Virus record (IMG/VR): IMGVR_UViG_3300043395_002199
Location: 1-20,874 of that record
Reading direction: 5' to 3' (one strand)
DNA length: 20,874 nucleotides
Origin: a virus
Shown here: positions 13,062 to 18,501 of the stretch, piece after piece
Layout of the letters: the number at the start of each line of letters is the position of its first letter
How positions within the stretch are numbered: position 1 is the first letter of the stretch
Translations under genes and position numbers: made by a program
The notes under the pieces: model-generated
Told to the model about the DNA's origin: nothing
The model's input: only the letters and a program-made list of their open reading frames with translations
Databases searched by the model: none

Positions 13062-14687
13062 GTGGCGGGCGGTCGCATCATCGACCGCATCCTCCAAGCC
13101 ACCCCGGAGGAGCGGTTCGCCATCTATGCCTCCATGACCCCGGAGGAGTTGTACTCGATCAACCTCATGCTGGACGCGGAGATCGACAACCCGTGGGCCC
13201 TGTACGAGGATGACCCGGTCGGCTTCGTCACCAAGGGGCTCGGCGAGTCGCTGTGGTCGCGGCAGCGCGAGATCATGGAGTCGCTGAAGGTCAACAAGCG
13301 CACCGTCGTTCCCGCGTGCCACGCCCCCGGCAAGTCTCACCTGGCCGCCCGCGCTGTCGCCTGGTGGATCTCGGTCCACCCGCCCGGCACCGCCATCGCC
13401 GTCACCACCGCCACCACCCACCGCCAGGTCCGCAACATCCTGTGGCCCCACATCCGACGGCTGGCCGCCAACCACGACCTGCCCGGCGAGGTCCTGACGG
13501 TGCAGTGGAAGATCGACAACACCGTCGTGTCCTACGGCTTCAGTCCCGCCGCCCATGACGAGACCGCAGTGCAGGGCATCCACGCCCCTCACCTGCTGGT
13601 CGTGGTCGACGAGGCTGGTGGTGTCGGTGACCTGATCGGTGGCGCGCTCGAAGCACTCATGACCGGTGGGCACACCCGACTGCTGGTGCTGGGCAACCCG
13701 CCGACCGATGCAGAAGACACCTGGTTCGAGCGGATCTGTTCCAGCGACCTGTACAACGTCATCCCCATCTCTGCATACGACACGCCCAACTTCACGGGCG
13801 AGGAGACCGACTGGTGTCGCTCCTGCCCACCGCACGTCGAACCTCACCGCGTCGCTTACCACCTGGTCGACCAGACCTGGGTGGAGGACGTGGTCAACGA
13901 GTTCGGTGACGATTCCCCGTTCGTCGAGGCCCGCGTTCACGCCAAGTTCCCGCGCGCCACCGCCAACAAGGTCATCCCCTTCACCTGGTGCGAGAAGGCT
14001 GCCGAGAACGATGACCCCACCGAATCCAACCTGATCCGGCTCGGCATCGACATCGCCTCCGACGGTGGTGACGAGTTCGTCATCGCCAAGTCCGACGGCT
14101 TCACCGCCGAGATCACCCACCGCTCCAGCGGTCAGGTCAACCAGAACGCGGTCGACGTCGCAGCCGTTGCGCTGTCCCACATCAACGCCGCGTGCGACGA
14201 GCAGGCCAAGCGCCCCGGCAACAAGCGGGTGCGCGTCAAGATCGACGTGCTCGGTGTCGGCTGGGGTGTGGTCTCGCTACTCCAGCGGTGGGGTGAGGAG
14301 GGCAAGCACGCCGCCGAGATTGTCGCGGTCAACGTGGCCGAGCGCGCCATCGACGGCGAGAAGTTCATGAACAAGCGTGCCGAGATGTGGTGGAACGGCC
14401 GCACCCTGCTGCAACCACGCAAGGATGCCGACGGCATGGAGCGCATCGAGGCCCGGATCAACGTGGACCGCAAGGTCATGGCCCAGTTGTCGGCCCCCAC
14501 CTTCGGCTCCGATGGGGCTGGCCGGGTCCAGATCGAGAAGAAGACCGCGATGAAGCGGCGGGGCGTGTCCAGTCCCGACCGCGCAGAGGCGATCCTGCTG
14601 GCGTGGTACGAGCCGGAGGGTGCTGAGCCGCCGGTGGTGGCACCGATCGGCCTGTCCTCGGGCAGCGCGTGGGGCTCCATCTTCTGA
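13062..14687 (+). CDS. terL: Terminase large subunit
   Basis: A 541-residue DNA-packaging motor and nuclease. The ATPase domain has a Walker A-like HAPGKS (Lys91), adenine-side VTTATTHRQVRNILW, and Walker B VVVDEAG (Asp183, Glu184), followed by LLVLGNPPTD as a coupling motif. The C-terminal RNase H-like nuclease begins at GIDIASDGGDE (Asp330), continues with VKIDVLGVGWG, and ends near SPDRAEAILLAW with its acidic residue. The length is normal. The start is GTG 13062, directly after the TerS stop, with AAGG inside the TerS end as a poor ribosome site, so translation is probably coupled. Oddly, no portal gene follows; small unknown genes do. Confidence 0.92.
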   Translation: MAGGRIIDRILQATPEERFAIYASMTPEELYSINLMLDAEIDNPWALYEDDPVGFVTKGLGESLWSRQREIMESLKVNKRTVVPACHAPGKSHLAARAVAWWISVHPPGTAIAVTTATTHRQVRNILWPHIRRLAANHDLPGEVLTVQWKIDNTVVSYGFSPAAHDETAVQGIHAPHLLVVVDEAGGVGDLIGGALEALMTGGHTRLLVLGNPPTDAEDTWFERICSSDLYNVIPISAYDTPNFTGEETDWCRSCPPHVEPHRVAYHLVDQTWVEDVVNEFGDDSPFVEARVHAKFPRATANKVIPFTWCEKAAENDDPTESNLIRLGIDIASDGGDEFVIAKSDGFTAEITHRSSGQVNQNAVDVAAVALSHINAACDEQAKRPGNKRVRVKIDVLGVGWGVVSLLQRWGEEGKHAAEIVAVNVAERAIDGEKFMNKRAEMWWNGRTLLQPRKDADGMERIEARINVDRKVMAQLSAPTFGSDGAGRVQIEKKTAMKRRGVSSPDRAEAILLAWYEPEGAEPPVVAPIGLSSGSAWGSIF

Positions 14688-14702
14688 CCCCTCCCGCCAT
14701 CC

Positions 14703-14723
14703 CTAACCTGGGTGTGGTATGCT
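14703..14723 (+). promoter_or_regulatory. Promoter for the small-gene cluster
   Basis: TATGCT (14718-14723) has an extended -10 TGG immediately ahead and CTAACC at 14703-14708, fifteen bases from its start to the -10 as at the gam promoter. CTCGG (14722-14726) and CCGAG (14733-14737) form a small hairpin at the transcript start. AGGAAGGGAG precedes ATG 14752. Confidence 0.55.
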
Positions 14724-14751
14724 CGGCATGCACCGAGGAAGGGAGATGGTC

Positions 14752-14979
14752 ATGACCGCACCAATCACCACACTGCCCGCGCCTACACCGGTCCACGCCT
14801 CCGAGATCGGCTGGGCCGTCGAGCCGTACCGAGGCTACGTTCCGGCCTGCATCTGCGGCTGGAAGTCGAGCGACCCTAAGCCCTACTTCAGCCACGGCGG
14901 CGCGCTGCGCGCCTACATGCGCGAGCACTCCGACCACATCTCTGCCCGCGACCACTACATCCTCCAGGAGGAGTCATGA
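14752..14979 (+). CDS. Small protein of unknown function
   Basis: A 75-residue protein. ATG 14752 is favoured because GGGAG lies six bases ahead; in-frame ATGs at 14719 and 14746 lie in the promoter or too close to the ribosome site. It has a Pro/Thr-rich start and a core with two cysteines (PACICGWKSSDPK) and several histidines (FSHGG, REHSDHIS), which could bind a metal. No family is recognised. It is the first of about eight coupled small genes. Confidence 0.6.
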   Translation: MTAPITTLPAPTPVHASEIGWAVEPYRGYVPACICGWKSSDPKPYFSHGGALRAYMREHSDHISARDHYILQEES

Positions 14980-15221
14980 GCACCCAGCACTTGAAGGACC
15001 AACTGGAGGCCATCGAGATCATCGAGCGCACCTTCAACCAGGTGATGCCCAAGCCCGGCTCCATGCTGCACGCGAGCGTCTCCGACGCCTGGAACGCGGC
15101 GCACGACGCGAACACCGCGCTACGCATGGCCATCGCCGAGGCTGAGGCCGATGCACGCTGGGCCGCCATCCCGCCCGAGCAGATGGGCACCGCCCTGCTC
15201 GCCGCACAGAACATCGACTGA
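14976..15221 (+). CDS. Small helical protein of unknown function
   Basis: An 81-residue protein starting in ATGA overlap, with AGGAGG of the previous gene end as ribosome site. It looks wholly helical: LKDQLEAIEIIERTFNQVM, then NAAHDANTALRMAIAEAEA. It has no cysteine, membrane segment or catalytic motif. Its stop overlaps the next ATG by one base. Confidence 0.6.
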   Translation: MSTQHLKDQLEAIEIIERTFNQVMPKPGSMLHASVSDAWNAAHDANTALRMAIAEAEADARWAAIPPEQMGTALLAAQNID

Positions 15222-15346
15222 TGGACGACAACGAGACGGCCTACGTCACCCTTGCCTGCGGACACGCCGTTGAAGACCTGCTGACCGCGATCGACACCGG
15301 CCGCGTCTTCTGCCATGTCTGCGACCAGATGGAGGACCTGGCATGA
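15221..15346 (+). CDS. 41-residue zinc-ribbon-like protein
   Basis: This short gene starts at ATG 15221 (TGATG overlap) and ends in ATGA overlap with the next gene, so it fits the gene chain exactly. The sequence contains LACGHAVEDLL and, near the end, VFCHVCDQM. Cys13 with His15, and Cys31 with Cys34, can form one zinc site. Similar single-zinc micro-proteins are frequent in phage accessory regions. No function can be given. Confidence 0.55.
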   Translation: MDDNETAYVTLACGHAVEDLLTAIDTGRVFCHVCDQMEDLA

Positions 15347-15540
15347 GTACCGAGGAGCAGGCCTACGCCGAGTTCGTCGAGCGCGAGGAGCAGCACGCAT
15401 ACTTTCAACACCTCACCCGCCAGTGGGCCTACGAGGATCCCGAGCGTGCGCTCGAACACCTGGAGGGGGCCGTCGGCAGGGACTGTTTCATCGACTACAT
15501 GGAGCGGGCCTACCAGTTGTGGGCGGAGAAGCGCGCATGA
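15343..15540 (+). CDS. Small acidic protein of unknown function
   Basis: A 65-residue helical protein, rich in Glu, Tyr and Trp (MSTEEQAYAEFVEREEQHAY, then ALEHLEGAVGRDCFIDYMER). It starts and ends in ATGA overlaps with its neighbours. No motif is recognised. Confidence 0.6.
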   Translation: MSTEEQAYAEFVEREEQHAYFQHLTRQWAYEDPERALEHLEGAVGRDCFIDYMERAYQLWAEKRA

Positions 15541-15767
15541 CCACCTACACCAGCCAGCACTGGGCCGACCAGATCGGTGAGCAGATCCACATCCACCACG
15601 TCGGTGTCGACGGCATCATCCGCGAGGTCGACTGGGACGGGAGGGTGTGGGTCAACACGCTGGCCCCCTTCAGTGTCCGCACCCTCGCCGGTCGACTCAT
15701 CACCCAACCGGCCGGGAAGACCCTGCCCTTCTGGCCGCACCAACTCACACCGAAGGAGGCCCCATGA
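15537..15767 (+). CDS. Small beta-rich protein of unknown function
   Basis: A 76-residue protein starting in ATGA overlap. The middle (IHIHHVGVDGIIREVDWDGR, then VWVNTLAPFSVRTLAG) looks like a small beta barrel or SH3-like fold. It ends with a Pro-rich tail and an ATGA overlap. No enzymatic motif is seen. Confidence 0.6.
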   Translation: MTTYTSQHWADQIGEQIHIHHVGVDGIIREVDWDGRVWVNTLAPFSVRTLAGRLITQPAGKTLPFWPHQLTPKEAP

Positions 15768-15865
15768 TCGGGATCCTGATGGCCCTCGGAGCCCTTGCGC
15801 TACTGTGGTGGCTGTCCCGCAACGACGACGACGTCGACCACGACTGGCGGGACATGCTGCTGTGA
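15764..15865 (+). CDS. 33-residue single-pass membrane micro-protein
   Basis: Start ATG 15764 has an excellent AAGGAGG site just upstream and overlaps the previous stop (ATGA); the end overlaps the next GTG (GTGA). Residues 2-17 (IGILMALGALALLWWL) are a membrane helix, followed by an acidic cytoplasm-type tail (RNDDDVDHDWRDMLL). Micro-proteins of this form can modulate membrane enzymes or holins; nothing specific is known here. Confidence 0.6.
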   Translation: MIGILMALGALALLWWLSRNDDDVDHDWRDMLL

Positions 15866-16251
15866 GCACATGGACATGCAACGTGTGCTGGACCACCGGT
15901 GACGGGAGAGACCCGACCGAGGCGATGGATCGCTGGAAGCAGCACTACCTGATCGAGCACTACCGGCCCACCGGAGGTCCCCGTGAACGTCGTGATCCAG
16001 CCATTGCTGGCCCTGCTCTTGCTCGGGTCCGCTACCCCAAGCGCGCCCCCCGCCCCAGTGGCCCAGCCTTCACCCCCGGTGCCCTACGAGATCCTGAAGC
16101 ACTCCGCGCCGAGCGCGAAGCCCTCATCGAAGCCAAGGCCGAAGGCTTCGCCCAAGCCAGTGAGTCGGAGCAAGACCAGGCTGGTGCTGAAGGTGAAGGC
16201 CAAGCCCAGCCCCAAGCCGAAGCAGAGCCTGCCGACCGGTTCGGTTGGTGA
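15862..16251 (+). CDS. Zinc-finger-like protein overlapping the transglycosylase gene
   Basis: A 129-codon frame from GTG 15862 (GTGA overlap with the micro-protein gene). Residues 1-42 look like a single C2H2-type zinc finger: WTCNVCWTTGDGRD, then AMDRWKQHYLIEHYRP, with Cys6, Cys9 and two histidines. From 15983 on, the frame runs through the transglycosylase gene in another frame for 269 bases, encoding a Pro/Arg then Glu/Ala/Gln-rich tail (EALRAEREALIEAKAEGFAQ). The first 20 codons of the overlap have poor third-position GC in this frame, so the transglycosylase frame is favoured there. Either the tail is a passively open frame or both are translated. The N-terminal part is the more certain. 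Confidence 0.5.
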   Translation: MSTWTCNVCWTTGDGRDPTEAMDRWKQHYLIEHYRPTGGPRERRDPAIAGPALARVRYPKRAPRPSGPAFTPGALRDPEALRAEREALIEAKAEGFAQASESEQDQAGAEGEGQAQPQAEAEPADRFGW

Positions 16252-16507
16252 GTACCAGGCCTGGGCCAAGGCTCGGGTCAGTGCGAGCCAGTGGCCATGC
16301 CTGCGTGAACTATGGGACCGTGAGTCGGGCTGGGATCCAACCAGCGACAACCCCACCTCGTCGGCCTACGGCATCCCGCAGATCATCGGCATGAAGCCGG
16401 GCACCGGATGGAAGCGCCAGATCGAGCGCGGCCTGTCCTACATCGACCACCGCTACGGCACGCCGTGCTCCGCACTTGCTGCGCACGACTCGAAGGGCTG
16501 GTATTGA
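15983..16507 (+). CDS. Secreted lytic transglycosylase-like muralytic protein
   Basis: A 174-residue protein. Residues 1-17 (IQPLLALLLLG core) form a signal or anchor sequence. Residues 18-85 are a Pro/Lys/Ser-rich linker with repeated KPSPKPK units. Residues 88-174 form a compact lysozyme-like domain of a type widespread in actinobacteria and their phages: WPCLRELWDRESGWDP with Glu114 as likely catalytic acid, NPTSSAYGIPQ, then GLSYIDHRYGTPCSA and GWY at the end. Cys106 and Cys162 may be bridged. It should cleave glycan strands outside the membrane. GTG 15983 has GGAGGT seven to twelve bases upstream. It lies in the early-type small-gene cluster, not beside the holin, about 11 kb away. Confidence 0.8.
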   Translation: MNVVIQPLLALLLLGSATPSAPPAPVAQPSPPVPYEILKHSAPSAKPSSKPRPKASPKPVSRSKTRLVLKVKAKPSPKPKQSLPTGSVGEYQAWAKARVSASQWPCLRELWDRESGWDPTSDNPTSSAYGIPQIIGMKPGTGWKRQIERGLSYIDHRYGTPCSALAAHDSKGWY

Positions 16508-16516
16508 CCCGGGTGC

Positions 16517-16545
16517 TTGCACCGCTAACCCCGGTTCGCTACACT
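16517..16545 (+). promoter_or_regulatory. Promoter for the whiB/ssb operon
   Basis: TTGCAC (16517-16522) and TACACT (16540-16545) are 17 bases apart. CTAACCCC (16525-16532) lies fifteen bases ahead of the -10, and CGACC directly follows the -10. AGGGAG is at 16565-16570. Confidence 0.7.
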
Positions 16546-16580
16546 CGACCAAACAGCACTCACCAGGGAGCGACGTGACC

Positions 16581-16769
16581 ATGTCAGACCCCCGCGCCAT
16601 GATGGACGGGTTCACCGACGGGCCCGACTACGCCACCGTCTACGCCGAGCGGTTCCGCCCAGCCTTCAACTGGTACACGGCCAAGCCGTTCCCGTTGGTG
16701 GACGTGCCGTCGGCGGGCACCACCCTTGACCGCCAGCGCGTGCTGGACGAAGCGACCCGAAAGAGGTGA
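16581..16769 (+). CDS. Small protein of unknown function
   Basis: A 62-residue protein. ATG 16581 lies ten bases after AGGGAG; the in-frame GTG at 16575 lies four bases after it and is an alternative. The sequence (MSDPRAMMDGFTDGPDYA, FNWYTAKPFPLVDVP, LDRQRVLDEATRKR) has no recognised motif. Its stop overlaps the GTG of the WhiB-like gene, so the two are translated together. Confidence 0.55.
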   Translation: MSDPRAMMDGFTDGPDYATVYAERFRPAFNWYTAKPFPLVDVPSAGTTLDRQRVLDEATRKR

Positions 16770-17131
16770 TCGGCAGCGACGGGGACGCCCCCCGCTACCC
16801 AGACTTTGATGGATCCCAGACCTGCGCCACCACTGACCCCGAGGCCTACTTCCCGGTCAAGTCGGACGGCGAGCCACTCGAACGAGCGGCCGACGCCCGG
16901 CGACTGTGCCAGCACTGCCACTTCCTGGACGAGTGTGGCGAGTGGGCCATTCACCACCTGGTGAAGGGCATCTGGGGTGGCATGACCGAAGCACAGCGCA
17001 AGAAGATCCGACACAAGCGCCGCATCAAGGGCATCAGCCTGGACGCGGCAAGGCTCCACGAGGAGTCAATGGCACGGCAACGAGAGCAGCGCAAACAGCG
17101 CCGCGAAGACCAGAAGGAGACCATCGCATGA
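16766..17131 (+). CDS. WhiB-family iron-sulfur regulator
   Basis: A 121-residue protein with the four cysteines of WhiB proteins: Cys20, Cys48, Cys51 and Cys57 (C, then CQHC, then DEC), which hold a 4Fe-4S cluster. The GIWGG turn (residues 68-72) and a following basic stretch (RKKIRHKRRIKG) form the DNA-contact part. WhiB proteins bind the primary sigma factor and alter promoter choice; phage copies such as WhiBTM4 can antagonise host WhiB proteins and block superinfection. The C-terminal tail (about 90-121) is unusually long, charged and helical (QREQRKQRREDQKE). GTG 16766 is in GTGA overlap. It could modulate the promoters described in this window. Confidence 0.9.
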   Translation: MIGSDGDAPRYPDFDGSQTCATTDPEAYFPVKSDGEPLERAADARRLCQHCHFLDECGEWAIHHLVKGIWGGMTEAQRKKIRHKRRIKGISLDAARLHEESMARQREQRKQRREDQKETIA

Positions 17132-17361
17132 CCCTGTTCCGACGCCGCCGGGCGCCCCAGCCGCCCCGGCCCATCATCCACATCACCGGCCTGGGTGAAT
17201 ACGACCTGGCCGAAAGCCCGCAGTGGCGCTACGTCACCACCCTCGAAGGCCGTGTCGTCGACTCCGGCCACCGCTTCAAGAGCCGCGACTCCGCAGTGAA
17301 GGCGGCCAACCGCCGCATCGCCCAGGGCTTCACGACCTTCGATGAATGGAGCATCGCCTGA
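17128..17361 (+). CDS. Small alpha/beta protein of unknown function
   Basis: A 77-residue protein, starting in ATGA overlap with AAGGAGA seven bases upstream. A basic N-terminus (RRRRAPQPPRP) precedes a small fold: IIHITGLGEYDLAESPQW, then YVTTLEGRVVDSGHRFKSRD, then SAVKAANRRIAQG. The strand-strand-helix pattern resembles DUF1508-like or dsRBD-like mini-domains, but no firm match can be made. Its stop overlaps the ssb start. Confidence 0.6.
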   Translation: MTLFRRRRAPQPPRPIIHITGLGEYDLAESPQWRYVTTLEGRVVDSGHRFKSRDSAVKAANRRIAQGFTTFDEWSIA

Positions 17362-17852
17362 TGTCCAGCACCGACATCGTCCTGTACGGACGCCTCACCG
17401 AAGACCCGTCCCTGCGCTTCACCCCCTCCGGCAAGCCGGTTGCATCGTTCCGCGTGCTCACCTCCCGTTCTCGGAAGAACGACCAGACCAACGAGTGGGA
17501 GAACCTCGACACCACGGGGTGGAACTGCTCCGCCTGGGATCGCCTGGCCGAGAACCTGTGCGAGTCGCTGGCCAAGGGTGACCCGGTCATCGTGACCGGC
17601 CGCGCCTACCAGCGCCAGTACGAGACCCGCGACGGCGGCAAGGGGTACAGCCTCGACGTGCAGGTCACCTCCGTCGGCCCGGACCTCCGCTACGCCCAGG
17701 CCAGGACGCACCGCCCCCAGCGCAACGACGCCGCACCCCAGCAACAGCGCCAGCAGCAGCGTCCGGCGGCCAACGACGACCCGTGGGCCAGCAGCGCCCA
17801 GCCGGTCAACGACCCGTGGTCCACGCCCGTCAACGACGAGCCCCCGTTTTGA
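17361..17852 (+). CDS. ssb: Single-stranded DNA-binding protein
   Basis: A 163-residue SSB. The OB fold spans about residues 1-112 (VLYGRLTEDPSLRFTPSGKP, then FRVLTSRSR, WNCSAWDRLAENLCESLAKG, VIVTGRAYQRQYE, LDVQVTSVGPDLRY). A Gln/Pro/Asn-rich linker follows, and the tail ends in NDEPPF, the acidic tip that recruits partner proteins. ATG 17361 overlaps the upstream stop (TGATG); an in-frame ATG at 17346 would lack a reason to be used. It should coat strands at forks and help the annealing protein. A perfect 17-bp inverted repeat begins two bases after its stop. Confidence 0.93.
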   Translation: MSSTDIVLYGRLTEDPSLRFTPSGKPVASFRVLTSRSRKNDQTNEWENLDTTGWNCSAWDRLAENLCESLAKGDPVIVTGRAYQRQYETRDGGKGYSLDVQVTSVGPDLRYAQARTHRPQRNDAAPQQQRQQQRPAANDDPWASSAQPVNDPWSTPVNDEPPF

Positions 17853-17853
17853 T

Positions 17854-17900
17854 GATCTGGTGTGCTAAGGTTTAGAACATGAGCCTTAGCACACCAGATC
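17854..17900 (+). repeat. Perfect 17-bp inverted repeat around the HNH start codon
   Basis: GATCTGGTGTGCTAAGG (17854-17870) is the exact reverse complement of CCTTAGCACACCAGATC (17884-17900), with a 13-base loop (17871-17883). The ATG 17879 lies in the loop, and the likely ribosome site TAAGG (17866-17870) lies in the left arm. The hairpin begins two bases after the ssb stop, so it may also end the ssb transcript. Confidence 0.9.
17863..17871 (+). promoter_or_regulatory. Possible extended -10 promoter for the HNH gene
   Basis: TGC followed by TAAGGT (17866-17871) forms an extended -10. A start seven to eight bases on would fall at about 17878-17879, the A of the start codon. Such an RNA would be leaderless and lack the left arm of the hairpin. 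No -35 at correct spacing is visible. Confidence 0.35.
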
Positions 17901-18334
17901 GCGTGGCGTTGCGCATCGAGAAGTTCACAGAGCAACAGGGCGAGTGCCTGGTGAGCCTGTACTCGATAGGTTCACACGGTTACGCGCAGATCGGTTGGAA
18001 TGAAGATGGAAAGAGCGTGGTGACTGTCGCGCATAGGGCGCTTTGGATCTCCCGACGCGGCCCTGTGCCGGAAGGACATGTGGTGGATCACATCTGCCAC
18101 AACAAGCGGTGCGTGCGACTCGACCACCTCCGCCTTCTGACCAACTACGAGAACGCCAGGCGAACCAATGGCCGCGACTGGCCTCTTGGTGAGTGTGTGA
18201 ACGGACATCCAAACAGCGAACTGGTTACCGCAAGTTCCGGCAAGCGCATCTGTCGCCCCTGTCGGAACGAGTGGCAGCGGCGGTACCGAGCCAAGCAGAA
18301 AGGTCTAGGCCATGGCGACGATCAACGCCGGTGA
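17879..18334 (+). CDS. Free-standing HNH homing-type endonuclease
   Basis: A 151-residue HNH_3-type protein. The core (residues 50-90) reads VAHRALWISRRGPVPEGHVV, then DHICHNKRCVRLDHLRLLTN, with Asp70-His71 and Asn75 of the active site. A second zinc motif follows (CVNGHPNSE, then CRPCRNEWQRRYRAK, using Cys106, His110, Cys125 and Cys128). The gene is visibly poorer in GC than its neighbours, uses codons such as ATA, AGG and GGT more freely, and its end overlaps the next gene by 23 bases. These are signs of a recent arrival. Start codon and ribosome site are enclosed in a perfect hairpin. Free-standing HNH nucleases spread by cutting phages that lack them. Confidence 0.85.
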   Translation: MSLSTPDRVALRIEKFTEQQGECLVSLYSIGSHGYAQIGWNEDGKSVVTVAHRALWISRRGPVPEGHVVDHICHNKRCVRLDHLRLLTNYENARRTNGRDWPLGECVNGHPNSELVTASSGKRICRPCRNEWQRRYRAKQKGLGHGDDQRR

Positions 18335-18494
18335 GCGATACCGGCATGTGGTCGACAAGCAGGAGAGGGGCCTGGTCACCGTCTGGTCACCGGGCCCCAC
18401 CTCCGGCACCTACTGGGTGATTCCCGACGGCCAGGAGCGCGCGATCATCGCCAAGCGCCGCGAACTGGTCTCCCCCCACCTCCGCAGGAAGTAG
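18312..18494 (+). CDS. Small basic protein of unknown function
   Basis: A 60-residue protein with AAAGG about eight bases before ATG 18312. It looks like a small beta domain: YRHVVDKQERGLVTVWSPG, then SGTYWVIPDGQERAIIAKRR, with a basic tail. Its first 23 bases lie inside the end of the HNH gene, in another frame, suggesting the HNH gene ran into it on insertion. No family is recognised. Confidence 0.6.
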   Translation: MATINAGERYRHVVDKQERGLVTVWSPGPTSGTYWVIPDGQERAIIAKRRELVSPHLRRK

Positions 18495-18501
18495 GAAGGA
18501 C

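Noticed and set aside
12549-14180. Long open frame of 543 codons on the minus strand across TerS and TerL
   Set aside because: It is a mirror of the high-GC codon pattern of well-supported terminase genes, has a low-complexity Gly/Asp/Val-rich product and no recognisable domain.
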